The notes beneath the pieces were generated by a model. That model was not told the DNA's origin. It worked only from the letters and a program-made list of their open reading frames with translations, and made no database searches. This document shows, piece after piece, positions 6,809 through 14,924 of a DNA stretch of 14,924 bases. This stretch comes from Chitinophagaceae bacterium (lineage in GTDB: Bacteria > Bacteroidota > Bacteroidia > Chitinophagales > Chitinophagaceae): NCBI GenBank assembly GCA_947472635.1, contig CANJDY010000025.1:1-14924 (forward strand), written 5' to 3'. Made by a program: the position numbers and the translations under genes. Numbering within the stretch: the first letter of the stretch is position 1; every line of letters starts with the position of its first letter.

Positions 6809-6841
6809 AGCAGCCAAGAGGTGTTTTTATACTAAACCCGG

Positions 6842-8359
6842 ATGGCAATCAACAAATATCCTACAACCATGAGAAAAAAATTTTTCCTTTTCGCGATACT
6901 GTTAATAGTGATTGCAGCACTACTCTATTTTTATAAAATAATTGGCCCCATTGCCCCCATCCTCTTATTGGTTTTATTAGCTGTTGGATTCCACAATAGC
7001 CAACAAAAAAAACATGCGATTTTAAGAAATTTTCCTGTTATAGGTTATTTCAGGTACATGTTCGAAATGATTGCTCCTGAAATCCAACAGTATTTTATTG
7101 AGCGGTCTACAGACGGAAAACCGTTTTCAAGAAATGAGCGATCGTTAATTTACCAGCGAGCAAAAAACATTGATGCCACCTCACCTTTTGGAACACAATT
7201 GCATTTGAATCAATCCAATTATGAAGGAATTAAACATTCGATGTTTCCAAAAAAAGTAAATAAAGAACTTCCAAGGGTTGTAGTAGGGGGTGCTGATTGT
7301 AAACAACCCTATTCGGCATCCTTATTAAATATTTCAGCAATGAGCTTTGGTTCATTAAGTGAAAATGCCATCAAATCATTAAATCTGGGGGCACAAAAAG
7401 GAAATTTCTACCACAATACAGGGGAAGGCGGCTTAACCGAGTTTCATTTACAAGGCGGGGATATCACTTGGCAAATTGGTACAGGTTATTTTGGTTGCCG
7501 AAATAAGGAAGGTCATTTTGATGCGGATAAATTTTCTGAAAAAGCCAATTTACCCGCCGTAAAAATGATTGAAATTAAGCTTTCTCAAGGAGCAAAACCA
7601 GGTCATGGAGGTGTTCTTCCGGCACAAAAAAATACGATAGAAATTGCAAAAATCCGGGGGGTAGAACCTTTTACCACCATCCTTTCGCCTCCCAGCCATT
7701 CTGCTTTTACTGATTACAAAGGATTAGTGGGTTTTATTGCTCAATTACGCCACCTATCAAATGGCAAGCCGATTGGATGTAAACTTTGTATTGGAGAAAC
7801 CAATGAATTTGAAAAGTTGTGTCAAGAAATGATCAGTCAAAACTGTTTTCCCGATTTTATTACCGTTGATGGTGCTGAAGGAGGAACAGGAGCTGCGCCT
7901 CCAGAATTTGCGGATGGGGTAGGAATGCCATTTGAACCGGCATTGATATTTGTAAATAAAACATTGGTTGGATTAGGGATCAGGAATAAAATTCGTATTA
8001 TCTGTAGTGGAAAAATTATTTCGGGTTACTCTATTTTGAGAGCCGTTGCATTGGGAGCCGACATGTGCAATAGCGCCAGAGGATTTATGTTTTCGTTGGG
8101 ATGTATTCAAGCTTTGCGCTGCAATAATAATGAGTGTCCTACAGGTGTTGCCACACAAAATAAAATGCTAATGAAAGGGCTAGTTGTAACCGATAAATAT
8201 GACAGAGTTTATCATTTTCACAAAAACACACTGCATGCTGCAAATGAATTATTAGCAGCAACTGGAAAAAATAGTTTTTCAGAAATAGATATTTCCATAT
8301 TTATGCGAGGAGATGAATTTTCAAATTTAGCGAATGTATACTTTCCTGACAACCTTTAA
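6842..8359 (+). CDS. membrane-anchored FMN-binding glutamate synthase family protein
   Basis: The 505-residue product has two hydrophobic segments near the N-terminus (about 13-31 and 34-49), then the glutamate-synthase central/FMN domain, which resembles the stand-alone GltB-like proteins (YerD type). Visible signatures are the Ser/Gly-rich ISAMSFGSLS (about 164-173), NTGEGGLTE (192-200), SQGAKPGHGG (248-257), the FMN-phosphate loop VDGAEGGTGAAP (342-353), and the iron-sulphur motif C421-x5-C427-x4-C432 followed by PTGVATQ, matching the 3Fe-4S ligand pattern of glutamate synthase. The amidotransferase domain and the GltD NAD(P)H subunit of true GOGAT are absent, so glutamate formation from glutamine is unproven; it may be a membrane redox enzyme of unknown substrate. 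The start is ATG 6842; a second ATG at 6869 (MRKKFFLFAIL) is equally plausible and would begin directly at the membrane segment. It is monocistronic and convergent with the adhesin gene. Confidence 0.92.
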   Translation: MAINKYPTTMRKKFFLFAILLIVIAALLYFYKIIGPIAPILLLVLLAVGFHNSQQKKHAILRNFPVIGYFRYMFEMIAPEIQQYFIERSTDGKPFSRNERSLIYQRAKNIDATSPFGTQLHLNQSNYEGIKHSMFPKKVNKELPRVVVGGADCKQPYSASLLNISAMSFGSLSENAIKSLNLGAQKGNFYHNTGEGGLTEFHLQGGDITWQIGTGYFGCRNKEGHFDADKFSEKANLPAVKMIEIKLSQGAKPGHGGVLPAQKNTIEIAKIRGVEPFTTILSPPSHSAFTDYKGLVGFIAQLRHLSNGKPIGCKLCIGETNEFEKLCQEMISQNCFPDFITVDGAEGGTGAAPPEFADGVGMPFEPALIFVNKTLVGLGIRNKIRIICSGKIISGYSILRAVALGADMCNSARGFMFSLGCIQALRCNNNECPTGVATQNKMLMKGLVVTDKYDRVYHFHKNTLHAANELLAATGKNSFSEIDISIFMRGDEFSNLANVYFPDNL

Positions 8360-8433
8360 TTTTTACTGCTTTTGCAATACAAAAATGCACTCGAAGATCA
8401 TTATAATTAGCTTGTACACATCACCCTAGGGAG
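8360..8433. other. convergent intergenic region
   Basis: The 74 bp between the glutamate-synthase-like gene and the end of the giant protein gene are AT-rich. No convincing hairpin with a U-tract was found on either strand. Confidence 0.5.
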
Positions 8434-11400
8434 CTAAAAAGATCTAATAGGGCGAACAAGCCTAGAAGAGTTCTTTGGTTTGCTGTAATAAGTACCAATA
8501 GAATATGTCCCTACATTAGAGGCGTCAACCTCCGAAGAACTCCAATAATAGGTATTCACAAACCCGCCAATAGCAGCACTATTTACATACAATATTAATA
8601 ACTCATCTTTACTTGGTAAATACCAATCAGAATATCCACCTTGGACTAAATCTCCACAAAGTCTAGCGGCGATTCCTGCGGTAGCACAACCAGCCATTAT
8701 ATCAATCGTATTTTGATTTCCTGTACCGATTGCGGTACCATCTGCTCCTGAGATTAAAGTTAGCTCGCACCCCCATTGAGCTGAACCTAGATCAGCAATA
8801 GTTGCTACAAGACCATGCGTAACATTGGAATCAAATCCAACATCACCTGGCTGCAAACAATAGGCAATTTTGCCTCCAAGTGCAGCTTGTCCAATATCAT
8901 AATCCATTGTTCTAAAACTTATTTGGGCACCATAGGCGGTTCCAAAAAGATTGGTGGCATAGGACCTTACATAATAAGTGGTGCTGAGAGTTAATCCTGT
9001 CATACTACCCGTAAAGGACCCGAGAGTTGCACCACTAATTGATGTTTTGCTATCCGCGATGGTTGGATTGGCAACTGTACTCCAGCATATACCTTTATAG
9101 GTTATTGCTGTTCCTCCATTTGAGATCACATTGCCACCACTATTTGCTGAAGTAGTGAAGATAGAGGTAGCTGCAGTGGTAACATCTAAAACAGGGACTC
9201 CAAAACTTACCTGGGGACCATAACCAGTTCCATAGCTATTGGTAGCGAACGACCTTACATAATAGGTAGTACCGGCAGTTAATCCTGTAATACCAAACCC
9301 AGAAAAGGATTGTCCTGCTGTTCTTGAACCGACAAATGCTGTTTTACTATCGGCGATAGTTGGATCAGATACAGTACTCCAGCATATGCCATAAGAGGTA
9401 ATTGTGTATCCTCCATTTCCGGTCACAGTACCACCACTGGTCGCTGAAGTAGTGGTGATAGAGGTGACTACTGCGGTGGCTGATAATATAGGGACAGAAT
9501 AAGTAGTAAAACTTATTTCAGCACCATATCCAGTTCCAGTGCTATTGGTGGCATACGACCTTACATAATAGATAGTTCCAGGTGTTAACCCTGTCATACT
9601 ACTTGCAAAAGTACCTATACCTGATCCATCGGTTGTTTTTGTACTTAATGACACATCTGGGGTGCTACTTGTATTCCAAACAATACCTCTGGCGGTTACA
9701 CTTGACCCACCATCTGAGGTAATGTTACCTCCACTATTTGCTGAAGTAGGTGCAATAGAAGCTGCGGAAGTAGTAGCGGCCAAAGCAGGCACTCCCAAAG
9801 TAGTAAAACTTACTTGGGTACCGTAGCCAGTTCCTGCGCTATTGGTAGCATAAGACCTAACATAATAGGTTGTGCCAGTAGTTAAGCCTGTAATACTACT
9901 CACAAAAGTGCCCATTGTTGCGCTATTCGATGTTTTACTATCAGCAATGGTTGGATTGGCGATTGTACTCCAGCATATACCTTCAGCAGTCAATGCTGAC
10001 CCTCCATTTGAGGTCACATTACCTCCACTGCTTGCCGAAGTAGTTGTAATAGATGTTACTGCTGTAGTGGCATCCAACACAGGTATACCAAACGTAGTAA
10101 AACTTACCTGAGTACCATATCCAGTACCAGTACCATTGGTGGCATAGGTCCTTACATAATAGGTAGTCCCTGTAGTTAATCCTGTTATACTACTTGCAAA
10201 AATACCAATACCTGATCCATCGGTTGTTTTTGTACTTAATGATACATCTGGATTACTACTTGTACTCCATACAATGCCCCTCGCGGTTACACTTGACCCT
10301 CCACCGGAGGTAATATTACCACCGCTACTTGCCGAGGTACCTGTGATTGAGGTGGCTGTTATAGTAGTCGCTAACACGGGGACTGATAAAGTGGTAAAAC
10401 TTATTTGAGTACCATACCCAGTTCCTGAACTACTAGTGGCATAAGACCTTACATAATAGGTACTGCCCGTAGTTAATCCTGTAATATTACTCATAAAAGT
10501 GCCCGTACCCGATCCATCTGTTGTTTTTGTACTTAATGAAATATCTGGATTGATAGCTGTACTCCACACAACACCTCTCAAGGTTACAATTGATCCTACA
10601 TCGGAGGTGATATTTCCTCCACTACCTGCTGAAGTAGTTGTAATAGAGCTGGCCGCTGTGGTACCTATCAACTCAGGTACTGATGAAGTGGTAAAACTTA
10701 CCTGGGCACCATAGCTTGTTCCTAAACTATTGGTGGCATAAGACCTTATATAATAGGTAGTACCGAAGGTTAATCCCGTAATACTACTCGTAAAAATACC
10801 AGTTGATGTGCCATCCGATGTTTTATTATCAGCGATGGTTGGATTGGTATTTGTACTCCAGCATACTCCTTCAGCAGTCAGTGCGGCTCCTCCATCTGAG
10901 GTAACAGTGCCACCGCTACTTGCTTTGGTATTGGTAATAGACGTCGCTACTGTAGTGGCTGCTAACACGGGTACTGACAATGTTGTAAAACTAACTTGTG
11001 TACCATAGCTTGTTCCGTAACTATTGGTGGCATATGACCTTATATAGTAGGTAGTGCCAGAAGTTAATCCCGTAATACTGCTTGCAAAAGTGCCGTTACC
11101 TGATCCGTCGGTTGTTTTTGTAATTAATGAAATATCTGGATTAATAGCTGTACTCCACACAATACCTCTGACAGTTACACTCAACCCCCGATCAGCGGTA
11201 ATAATACCCCCACTTTTTACTGAATTAGCTGTAATAGAGTTAGCTGCAGTGGTGGCACCTAACTCAGGTGATGATGTTACAGTAAAACTCAATTGGTCAC
11301 CATAGCCCGTTCCAACACTGTTGGTGGCATACGACCTTACAAAATAAGTAGTACCGATAGTTAAGCCTGTAATACTACTGGTAAATGTACCAGATGCTGT

Positions 11401-13641
11401 ACCATCCGATGTTTTACTATCCGCAATAGTTGGATTAGCGGTTATACTCCAGCATACACCTTTGGCAGTCAGGGCTGCGCCTCCATCTGATGTAATAGTA
11501 CCTCCGCTAGTTGCTGAAGTGGCTGTAATAGAAGCGACAGCCGTGGTTGACAACACTGGAACCGAGGCAGTATTAAAACTTACTTGAACACCATACCCTG
11601 TTCCAAAACTATTGGTGGCATAGGATCTTACATAATAAGTAGTGCCAGGATTTAATCCAGTAATGCTACTCGTAAACGCACCTGTGCCTGATCCGTCGGA
11701 TGTTTTTGTACTTAATGATACATCTGGATTGCTACTTGTACTCCACACAATACCTCTAGCGGTTACACTTGACCCTCCATCGGTGATAATATCTCCTCCA
11801 CTAGTTGCTGAAGTAGTTGTAATAGAGGTGGCGGTCGAGGTGGTTAAATCAGGGGAAGTGGATATATAGCGAACAGCGCGAACGTTATATGTATTTGCCT
11901 TGGATTTAGTGCTTGTAGCACCACTACTCCAAAAAGCTACAAACCAAGCATATGCTTTATCGACATTAGAAGAACTCCAATAGGAATGGTTCAAGTCAAG
12001 ACCAGGAACAAAATTTCTATTCAAATAAAGCTTGCTTAGTTCATCTATACTTGGTAAAAACCAATCTGTGTAACCACATCCTGCATAGTTCCTAGCAACT
12101 ATCGCAGCATAATCAGTTGTTACATAACCTTGGTTCACCATCGATGTAATGATATTATTGGTATTGGTTAATCCAGCTCCTAATGTGTAAACGATAGGAA
12201 CCGAAACGTTAGCTGCATTAGATACATCCCATCTAATGCCTGTGCTCATATCTGATGGTGCTGCTAATAAACCCTTGACCTGATTTGCACTATATCCAGG
12301 GTCTGAAGGAGCTAAAATATAAAACAGAATTCCGCATTGGTAGGTACTACCAAGTTGCACCACTAACACAGCAACCTGCGTCCCGTATGCCGTTCCAACA
12401 CTATTGGTTGCATACGACCTTATATAATAAGTTGTACCGAAAGTTAATCCTGTCATACTACTCGTAAAAGTACCAGTACCTGATCCGTCGGTTGTTTTTG
12501 TAATTAAAGAAATATCCGGATTGGCAGTTGTACTCCAAACAACACCCCTGGTGGTTACATTTGCCCCTCCATCGTAGGTAACATTACCTCCGCTAATTGC
12601 CGAATTACTTGTGATGGAACTGGCTGTTGTGGTAGCAGCTAACACTGGTAATGACAAGGTAGTAAAACTTATCTGGGCACCGTAGCCAGTGCCAAGACTG
12701 TTAGTTGCATACGACCGCACATAATAGGTAATACCGCTCGTCAATCCTATTATATTGCTAGAGAAAGTACCATTACCTGCTCCGTCGTTTGTTTTTGTAC
12801 TTAACGAGATATCTGGATTAGCAGATGTACTCCATACGATCCCACTGGAGGTTACATTTAATCCTCCATCGTAGGTAATATTACCTCCGCTAATTGCTGA
12901 AACCGTGGTAATAGAAGTGGCCGCTGTGGTGGCGGCTAATATGGGAATGGACAACGTAGTAAAACTTACCTGTGCACCATAGCCAGTGCCGATACTGTTT
13001 GTTGCATAGGATCTTACATAATAGGTAACACCTGAAATTAATCCTGTTATGCTACTCGCAAAAGTACCAGTACCTGATCCGTTGGTTGTTTTTGTACTTA
13101 ACGAGATATCTGGATTGGGACTTGTACTCCAAACAATGCCTCTGGTATTTACACTTGCTCCTCCATCTGAAGTAACATTACCTCCGCTACTTGCTGAAGT
13201 ACTTGTAATAGAAGAGGCTATTGTGGTGGCGTCTAAAACGGGTACTGATAAAGTAGTAAAACTTACCTGACTACCATAGCCAGTTCCAGCACTGTTGGTG
13301 GCATAAGACCTTACATAATAGGTAGTTCCAGTAATTAATCCTGTTATACTGCTCGTAAAAGTACCAGTACCTGATCCGTTGGTTGTTATACCTAACGGCG
13401 AAACGATATCTGGATTGGGACTTGTACTCCACACAATACCCCTGGCGCTTACAATTGCTCCTCCATCTGAAGTAATATTACCTCCGCTACTTGCTGCAGT
13501 ACTTGTAATAGAACTCGCTGCTGTGGTGGCTAACACTGGTACTAAGTTTCCATTACGACCACTTAAAGGAGCAAAATTAATTTGCGAAAATCCCTCAAAA
13601 GAAAGCAGTATAAAAAATAATATGTAAAAAAGTGATTTCAA
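8434..13641 (-). CDS. giant secreted protein with 14 FN3-like repeats and two DUF1566 domains
   Basis: The start is TTG at 13639-13641, giving MKSLFYILFFILLSFEGFS, a signal peptide cut before QINF; no ATG offers this. The 1735 residues run: four FN3-like repeats (34-427), a DUF1566/Lcl-type domain (428-594), ten more repeats (595-1578) and a second DUF1566 domain (1579-1735) that ends the protein. Repeats are about 98 residues and share SGGNITSDGG, GIVWST or GVCWST, TSSITGL, TTYYVRSYATNS and GTGYGxQVSFTT. Both DUF1566 domains show GYxDWxLPS, DEL and YWSSS before a VRAVR or VRPIR end. DUF1566 folds resemble C-type lectins, so ligand binding at the cell surface is likely; the repeats would act as a stalk. 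There is no type IX sorting domain, so how it stays at the surface is unclear. It lies 13 nt downstream of the tail-fibre-like gene, in one operon. A role as adhesin is inference. Confidence 0.9.
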   Translation of the reverse strand: MKSLFYILFFILLSFEGFSQINFAPLSGRNGNLVPVLATTAASSITSTAASSGGNITSDGGAIVSARGIVWSTSPNPDIVSPLGITTNGSGTGTFTSSITGLITGTTYYVRSYATNSAGTGYGSQVSFTTLSVPVLDATTIASSITSTSASSGGNVTSDGGASVNTRGIVWSTSPNPDISLSTKTTNGSGTGTFASSITGLISGVTYYVRSYATNSIGTGYGAQVSFTTLSIPILAATTAATSITTVSAISGGNITYDGGLNVTSSGIVWSTSANPDISLSTKTNDGAGNGTFSSNIIGLTSGITYYVRSYATNSLGTGYGAQISFTTLSLPVLAATTTASSITSNSAISGGNVTYDGGANVTTRGVVWSTTANPDISLITKTTDGSGTGTFTSSMTGLTFGTTYYIRSYATNSVGTAYGTQVAVLVVQLGSTYQCGILFYILAPSDPGYSANQVKGLLAAPSDMSTGIRWDVSNAANVSVPIVYTLGAGLTNTNNIITSMVNQGYVTTDYAAIVARNYAGCGYTDWFLPSIDELSKLYLNRNFVPGLDLNHSYWSSSNVDKAYAWFVAFWSSGATSTKSKANTYNVRAVRYISTSPDLTTSTATSITTTSATSGGDIITDGGSSVTARGIVWSTSSNPDVSLSTKTSDGSGTGAFTSSITGLNPGTTYYVRSYATNSFGTGYGVQVSFNTASVPVLSTTAVASITATSATSGGTITSDGGAALTAKGVCWSITANPTIADSKTSDGTASGTFTSSITGLTIGTTYFVRSYATNSVGTGYGDQLSFTVTSSPELGATTAANSITANSVKSGGIITADRGLSVTVRGIVWSTAINPDISLITKTTDGSGNGTFASSITGLTSGTTYYIRSYATNSYGTSYGTQVSFTTLSVPVLAATTVATSITNTKASSGGTVTSDGGAALTAEGVCWSTNTNPTIADNKTSDGTSTGIFTSSITGLTFGTTYYIRSYATNSLGTSYGAQVSFTTSSVPELIGTTAASSITTTSAGSGGNITSDVGSIVTLRGVVWSTAINPDISLSTKTTDGSGTGTFMSNITGLTTGSTYYVRSYATSSSGTGYGTQISFTTLSVPVLATTITATSITGTSASSGGNITSGGGSSVTARGIVWSTSSNPDVSLSTKTTDGSGIGIFASSITGLTTGTTYYVRTYATNGTGTGYGTQVSFTTFGIPVLDATTAVTSITTTSASSGGNVTSNGGSALTAEGICWSTIANPTIADSKTSNSATMGTFVSSITGLTTGTTYYVRSYATNSAGTGYGTQVSFTTLGVPALAATTSAASIAPTSANSGGNITSDGGSSVTARGIVWNTSSTPDVSLSTKTTDGSGIGTFASSMTGLTPGTIYYVRSYATNSTGTGYGAEISFTTYSVPILSATAVVTSITTTSATSGGTVTGNGGYTITSYGICWSTVSDPTIADSKTAFVGSRTAGQSFSGFGITGLTAGTTYYVRSFATNSYGTGYGPQVSFGVPVLDVTTAATSIFTTSANSGGNVISNGGTAITYKGICWSTVANPTIADSKTSISGATLGSFTGSMTGLTLSTTYYVRSYATNLFGTAYGAQISFRTMDYDIGQAALGGKIAYCLQPGDVGFDSNVTHGLVATIADLGSAQWGCELTLISGADGTAIGTGNQNTIDIMAGCATAGIAARLCGDLVQGGYSDWYLPSKDELLILYVNSAAIGGFVNTYYWSSSEVDASNVGTYSIGTYYSKPKNSSRLVRPIRSF
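8908..11859 (-). repeat. second FN3-like block, ten repeats (inside the giant protein)
   Basis: Ten in-frame repeats of about 98 codons. Two kinds alternate: kind A carries GIVWST...NPDISLSTKTTDGSG, kind C carries GVCWST...NPTIADSKTSDG with a conserved Cys. Order along the protein: A C A C A A C A C C. The DNA is similar enough between copies to recombine. Confidence 0.85.
12361..13542 (-). repeat. first FN3-like block, four repeats (inside the giant protein)
   Basis: Four kind-A repeats only (GIVWST or GVVWST, mostly NPDIS), residues 34-427, ended by a truncated last strand (TQVAVLV) directly before the first DUF1566 domain. No kind-C (cysteine) repeat occurs here. Confidence 0.85.
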
Positions 13642-13654
13642 GATTTCCGAAATG

Positions 13655-14924
13655 TTAGTTAGTCATATCGCCAATAGTGATAGCAGTATTGGTGGTAAGA
13701 TAAATAATGGTAACAACAGAATTAATTCCAGCTGTTTTGGTGAATAAATTTTTATTGGTTACTGTAGTTGACAATCCAGTTAAAGTAACTGTTCCTAATC
13801 CAGTTTGAATAATCATGCAATTAAAGCCAGCTGTTAATACTGGTAATGAAAGTGTGATAGGACTACTATTATTGAGGGTAATTATTTTTCCATTATCACT
13901 CGCGTCAAGGGAATAGGTAGTACCCGTTTGAGGATTAAAATTCACAGAAAATCCACTAATCTTAGGGTTAGTTGAATTGTCACCAGCAACTGAAGCAGTA
14001 AATGTTTTTGCACCTGCTATTATTTGTGCAGTTGTTAGATCAACAAAATTTTGTGAGCTGCTTCCGGTACCACCATTTGCCTGAGGTAAGATTGAAGTAA
14101 TTGCTAAAGCCCCTGTTCCTCCACTTGTTGTAACGATTCCATTACTGGTTAAGTTGGAAAGGGTTGTAATATTTTGTGAAGCATTTATAGTTACTGTGTT
14201 ACTCGAATTTGTTAAGCCTGTTCCAAATGTTAATGCAGATTGTTTTGCATTAAATGTTGTAAAGTCTGCAGCACTTAATGCACCTCTATTACTCGTTGAT
14301 GCGGTTGGAATATTTAATGTGATGGTAGGAGTTGTTGTACCACTGGCAACTGATGATGTAATATCTGTTCCAGAAGTGCCCAAGGTTACCGCATTTACAC
14401 TGGTTACAGTTCCTCCAGTACCGGAAGCAGTTAATGTTCCTCCAGTACTCAATGATAAACCAGAACCAATGGTTACTTCACCAGGAGCAGCTACCGTTGC
14501 ATTTACACTACCCAGTAATTTTCCTGCTGAAACATTTTGCATCTTAGCATAACTTACTGCTGAATTTGCAATAGTAGATGCAAATGACCCTTTTCCCGAT
14601 CCTGTTACATCTCCAGTTAATGTAATGGTTTGATCTCCTGTATTTGTACCGGATAAGTTGGCAACAGCTCCGTTGGCTAACATTGCGTTGGTAATTGCTC
14701 CGTTTGCAATAGCGGTGGCATTTCCTGTACTCGTTACTACTCCGGTTAAATTCGCGTTGGTTACAACCGTAGCTGCATTTCCAACTGAAGTAACCATTCC
14801 TGTTAAATTCGCATTGGTGGTAACGGTAGCAGAATTGCCAGTAATACTTGTTTGATCTCCTGTATTTGTGCCTGATGTATTTCCTATCACTGTTTTTTCA
14901 GCATTGGTAACATAGTTCTTATTC
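13655..14924 (-). CDS. tail-fibre-like repeat protein (partial, 5' end beyond the right edge)
   Basis: The frame is open to the right edge, so at least 422 residues are seen and the true start is outside; the GTG at 14888-14890 is not the start, since NKNYVTNAEKT precedes it in frame. The visible part opens with VIGNTSGTNTGDQ, then short repeats such as TNANLTGxVTSxGNA, INGA-like helices and a second SGTNTGDQ, a Gly/Thr/Ser-rich middle (VTSVNAVTLGTSG, ADFTTFNAKQSAL), DLTTAQIIAGAKTF, and a C-terminal domain (last about 90 residues) with YSLDASDNGKIITL, FNCMIIQTGLGTVTLTG and VVTIIYL. This last part resembles phage tail-fibre ends, and similar chains occur in Bacteroidota surface proteins. No S74 peptidase chaperone follows. 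It is low-complexity, beta-rich and probably trimeric. It sits 13 nt upstream of the giant DUF1566 gene in one operon. There is no other sign of a prophage. Confidence 0.8.
   Translation of the reverse strand, partial: NKNYVTNAEKTVIGNTSGTNTGDQTSITGNSATVTTNANLTGMVTSVGNAATVVTNANLTGVVTSTGNATAIANGAITNAMLANGAVANLSGTNTGDQTITLTGDVTGSGKGSFASTIANSAVSYAKMQNVSAGKLLGSVNATVAAPGEVTIGSGLSLSTGGTLTASGTGGTVTSVNAVTLGTSGTDITSSVASGTTTPTITLNIPTASTSNRGALSAADFTTFNAKQSALTFGTGLTNSSNTVTINASQNITTLSNLTSNGIVTTSGGTGALAITSILPQANGGTGSSSQNFVDLTTAQIIAGAKTFTASVAGDNSTNPKISGFSVNFNPQTGTTYSLDASDNGKIITLNNSSPITLSLPVLTAGFNCMIIQTGLGTVTLTGLSTTVTNKNLFTKTAGINSVVTIIYLTTNTAITIGDMTN

Noticed and set aside
9872..13627. Several plus-strand open frames of 60-83 residues with recurring MP.P.P..VFVLNEISGL
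   Set aside because: They are antisense readings of the FN3-like repeats and recur because the repeats do.
13655..14924. Prophage remnant
   Set aside because: Only the tail-fibre-like composition points to a phage; the neighbouring gene is a secreted DUF1566 protein with a signal peptide, and no other phage gene is visible.

Overview
The window looks like a chromosome segment from a Bacteroidota bacterium, probably of the Chitinophagaceae or a near relative. The grounds are AT-rich intergenic DNA, promoters of the TTG-N19-23-TAnnTTTG type, a secreted protein beginning with the FIENKGQW motif, a DRGHMCPA secreted nuclease, and long surface proteins built from FN3-like and DUF1566 modules. No rRNA, tRNA, integrase, transposase or CRISPR array was seen.

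Left part (1-4263). Minus-strand genes run leftward: a small conserved hypothetical protein (3904-4263), a DEAD-box RNA helicase (2632-3861), the branch-migration helicase RecG (C-terminal end at 325), and the first 84 codons of a large secreted FIENKGQW protein cut by the window edge. These are core nucleic-acid maintenance genes. Several lack an ATG start.

Middle part (4264-6841). A 1.1-kb stretch without a convincing gene holds the most striking structure in the window: six tandem units of about 116 bp (4457-5140). Each unit is a large imperfect palindrome made of two inverted REP-like hairpins, and the array is bracketed by 35-bp imperfect direct repeats. Downstream are a 21-bp palindrome, a hypothetical protein gene (5364-5876, +) and, convergent with it, a secreted DNA/RNA non-specific endonuclease (5914-6549, -).

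Right part (6842-14924). A membrane-anchored FMN-binding glutamate-synthase-family protein (6842-8359, +) converges on a surface-protein operon on the minus strand. That operon has a tail-fibre-like repeat protein (from beyond the right edge to 13655), followed 13 bp later by a 1735-residue secreted protein. The latter has 14 FN3-like repeats in two blocks, each capped by a DUF1566 (C-type-lectin-like) domain. The two operon products are probably displayed or secreted together and may bind an external ligand.

The best candidates for something undescribed are the BIME-like hairpin array and the two-block adhesin with its tail-fibre-like partner. Neither can be called novel without database searches.
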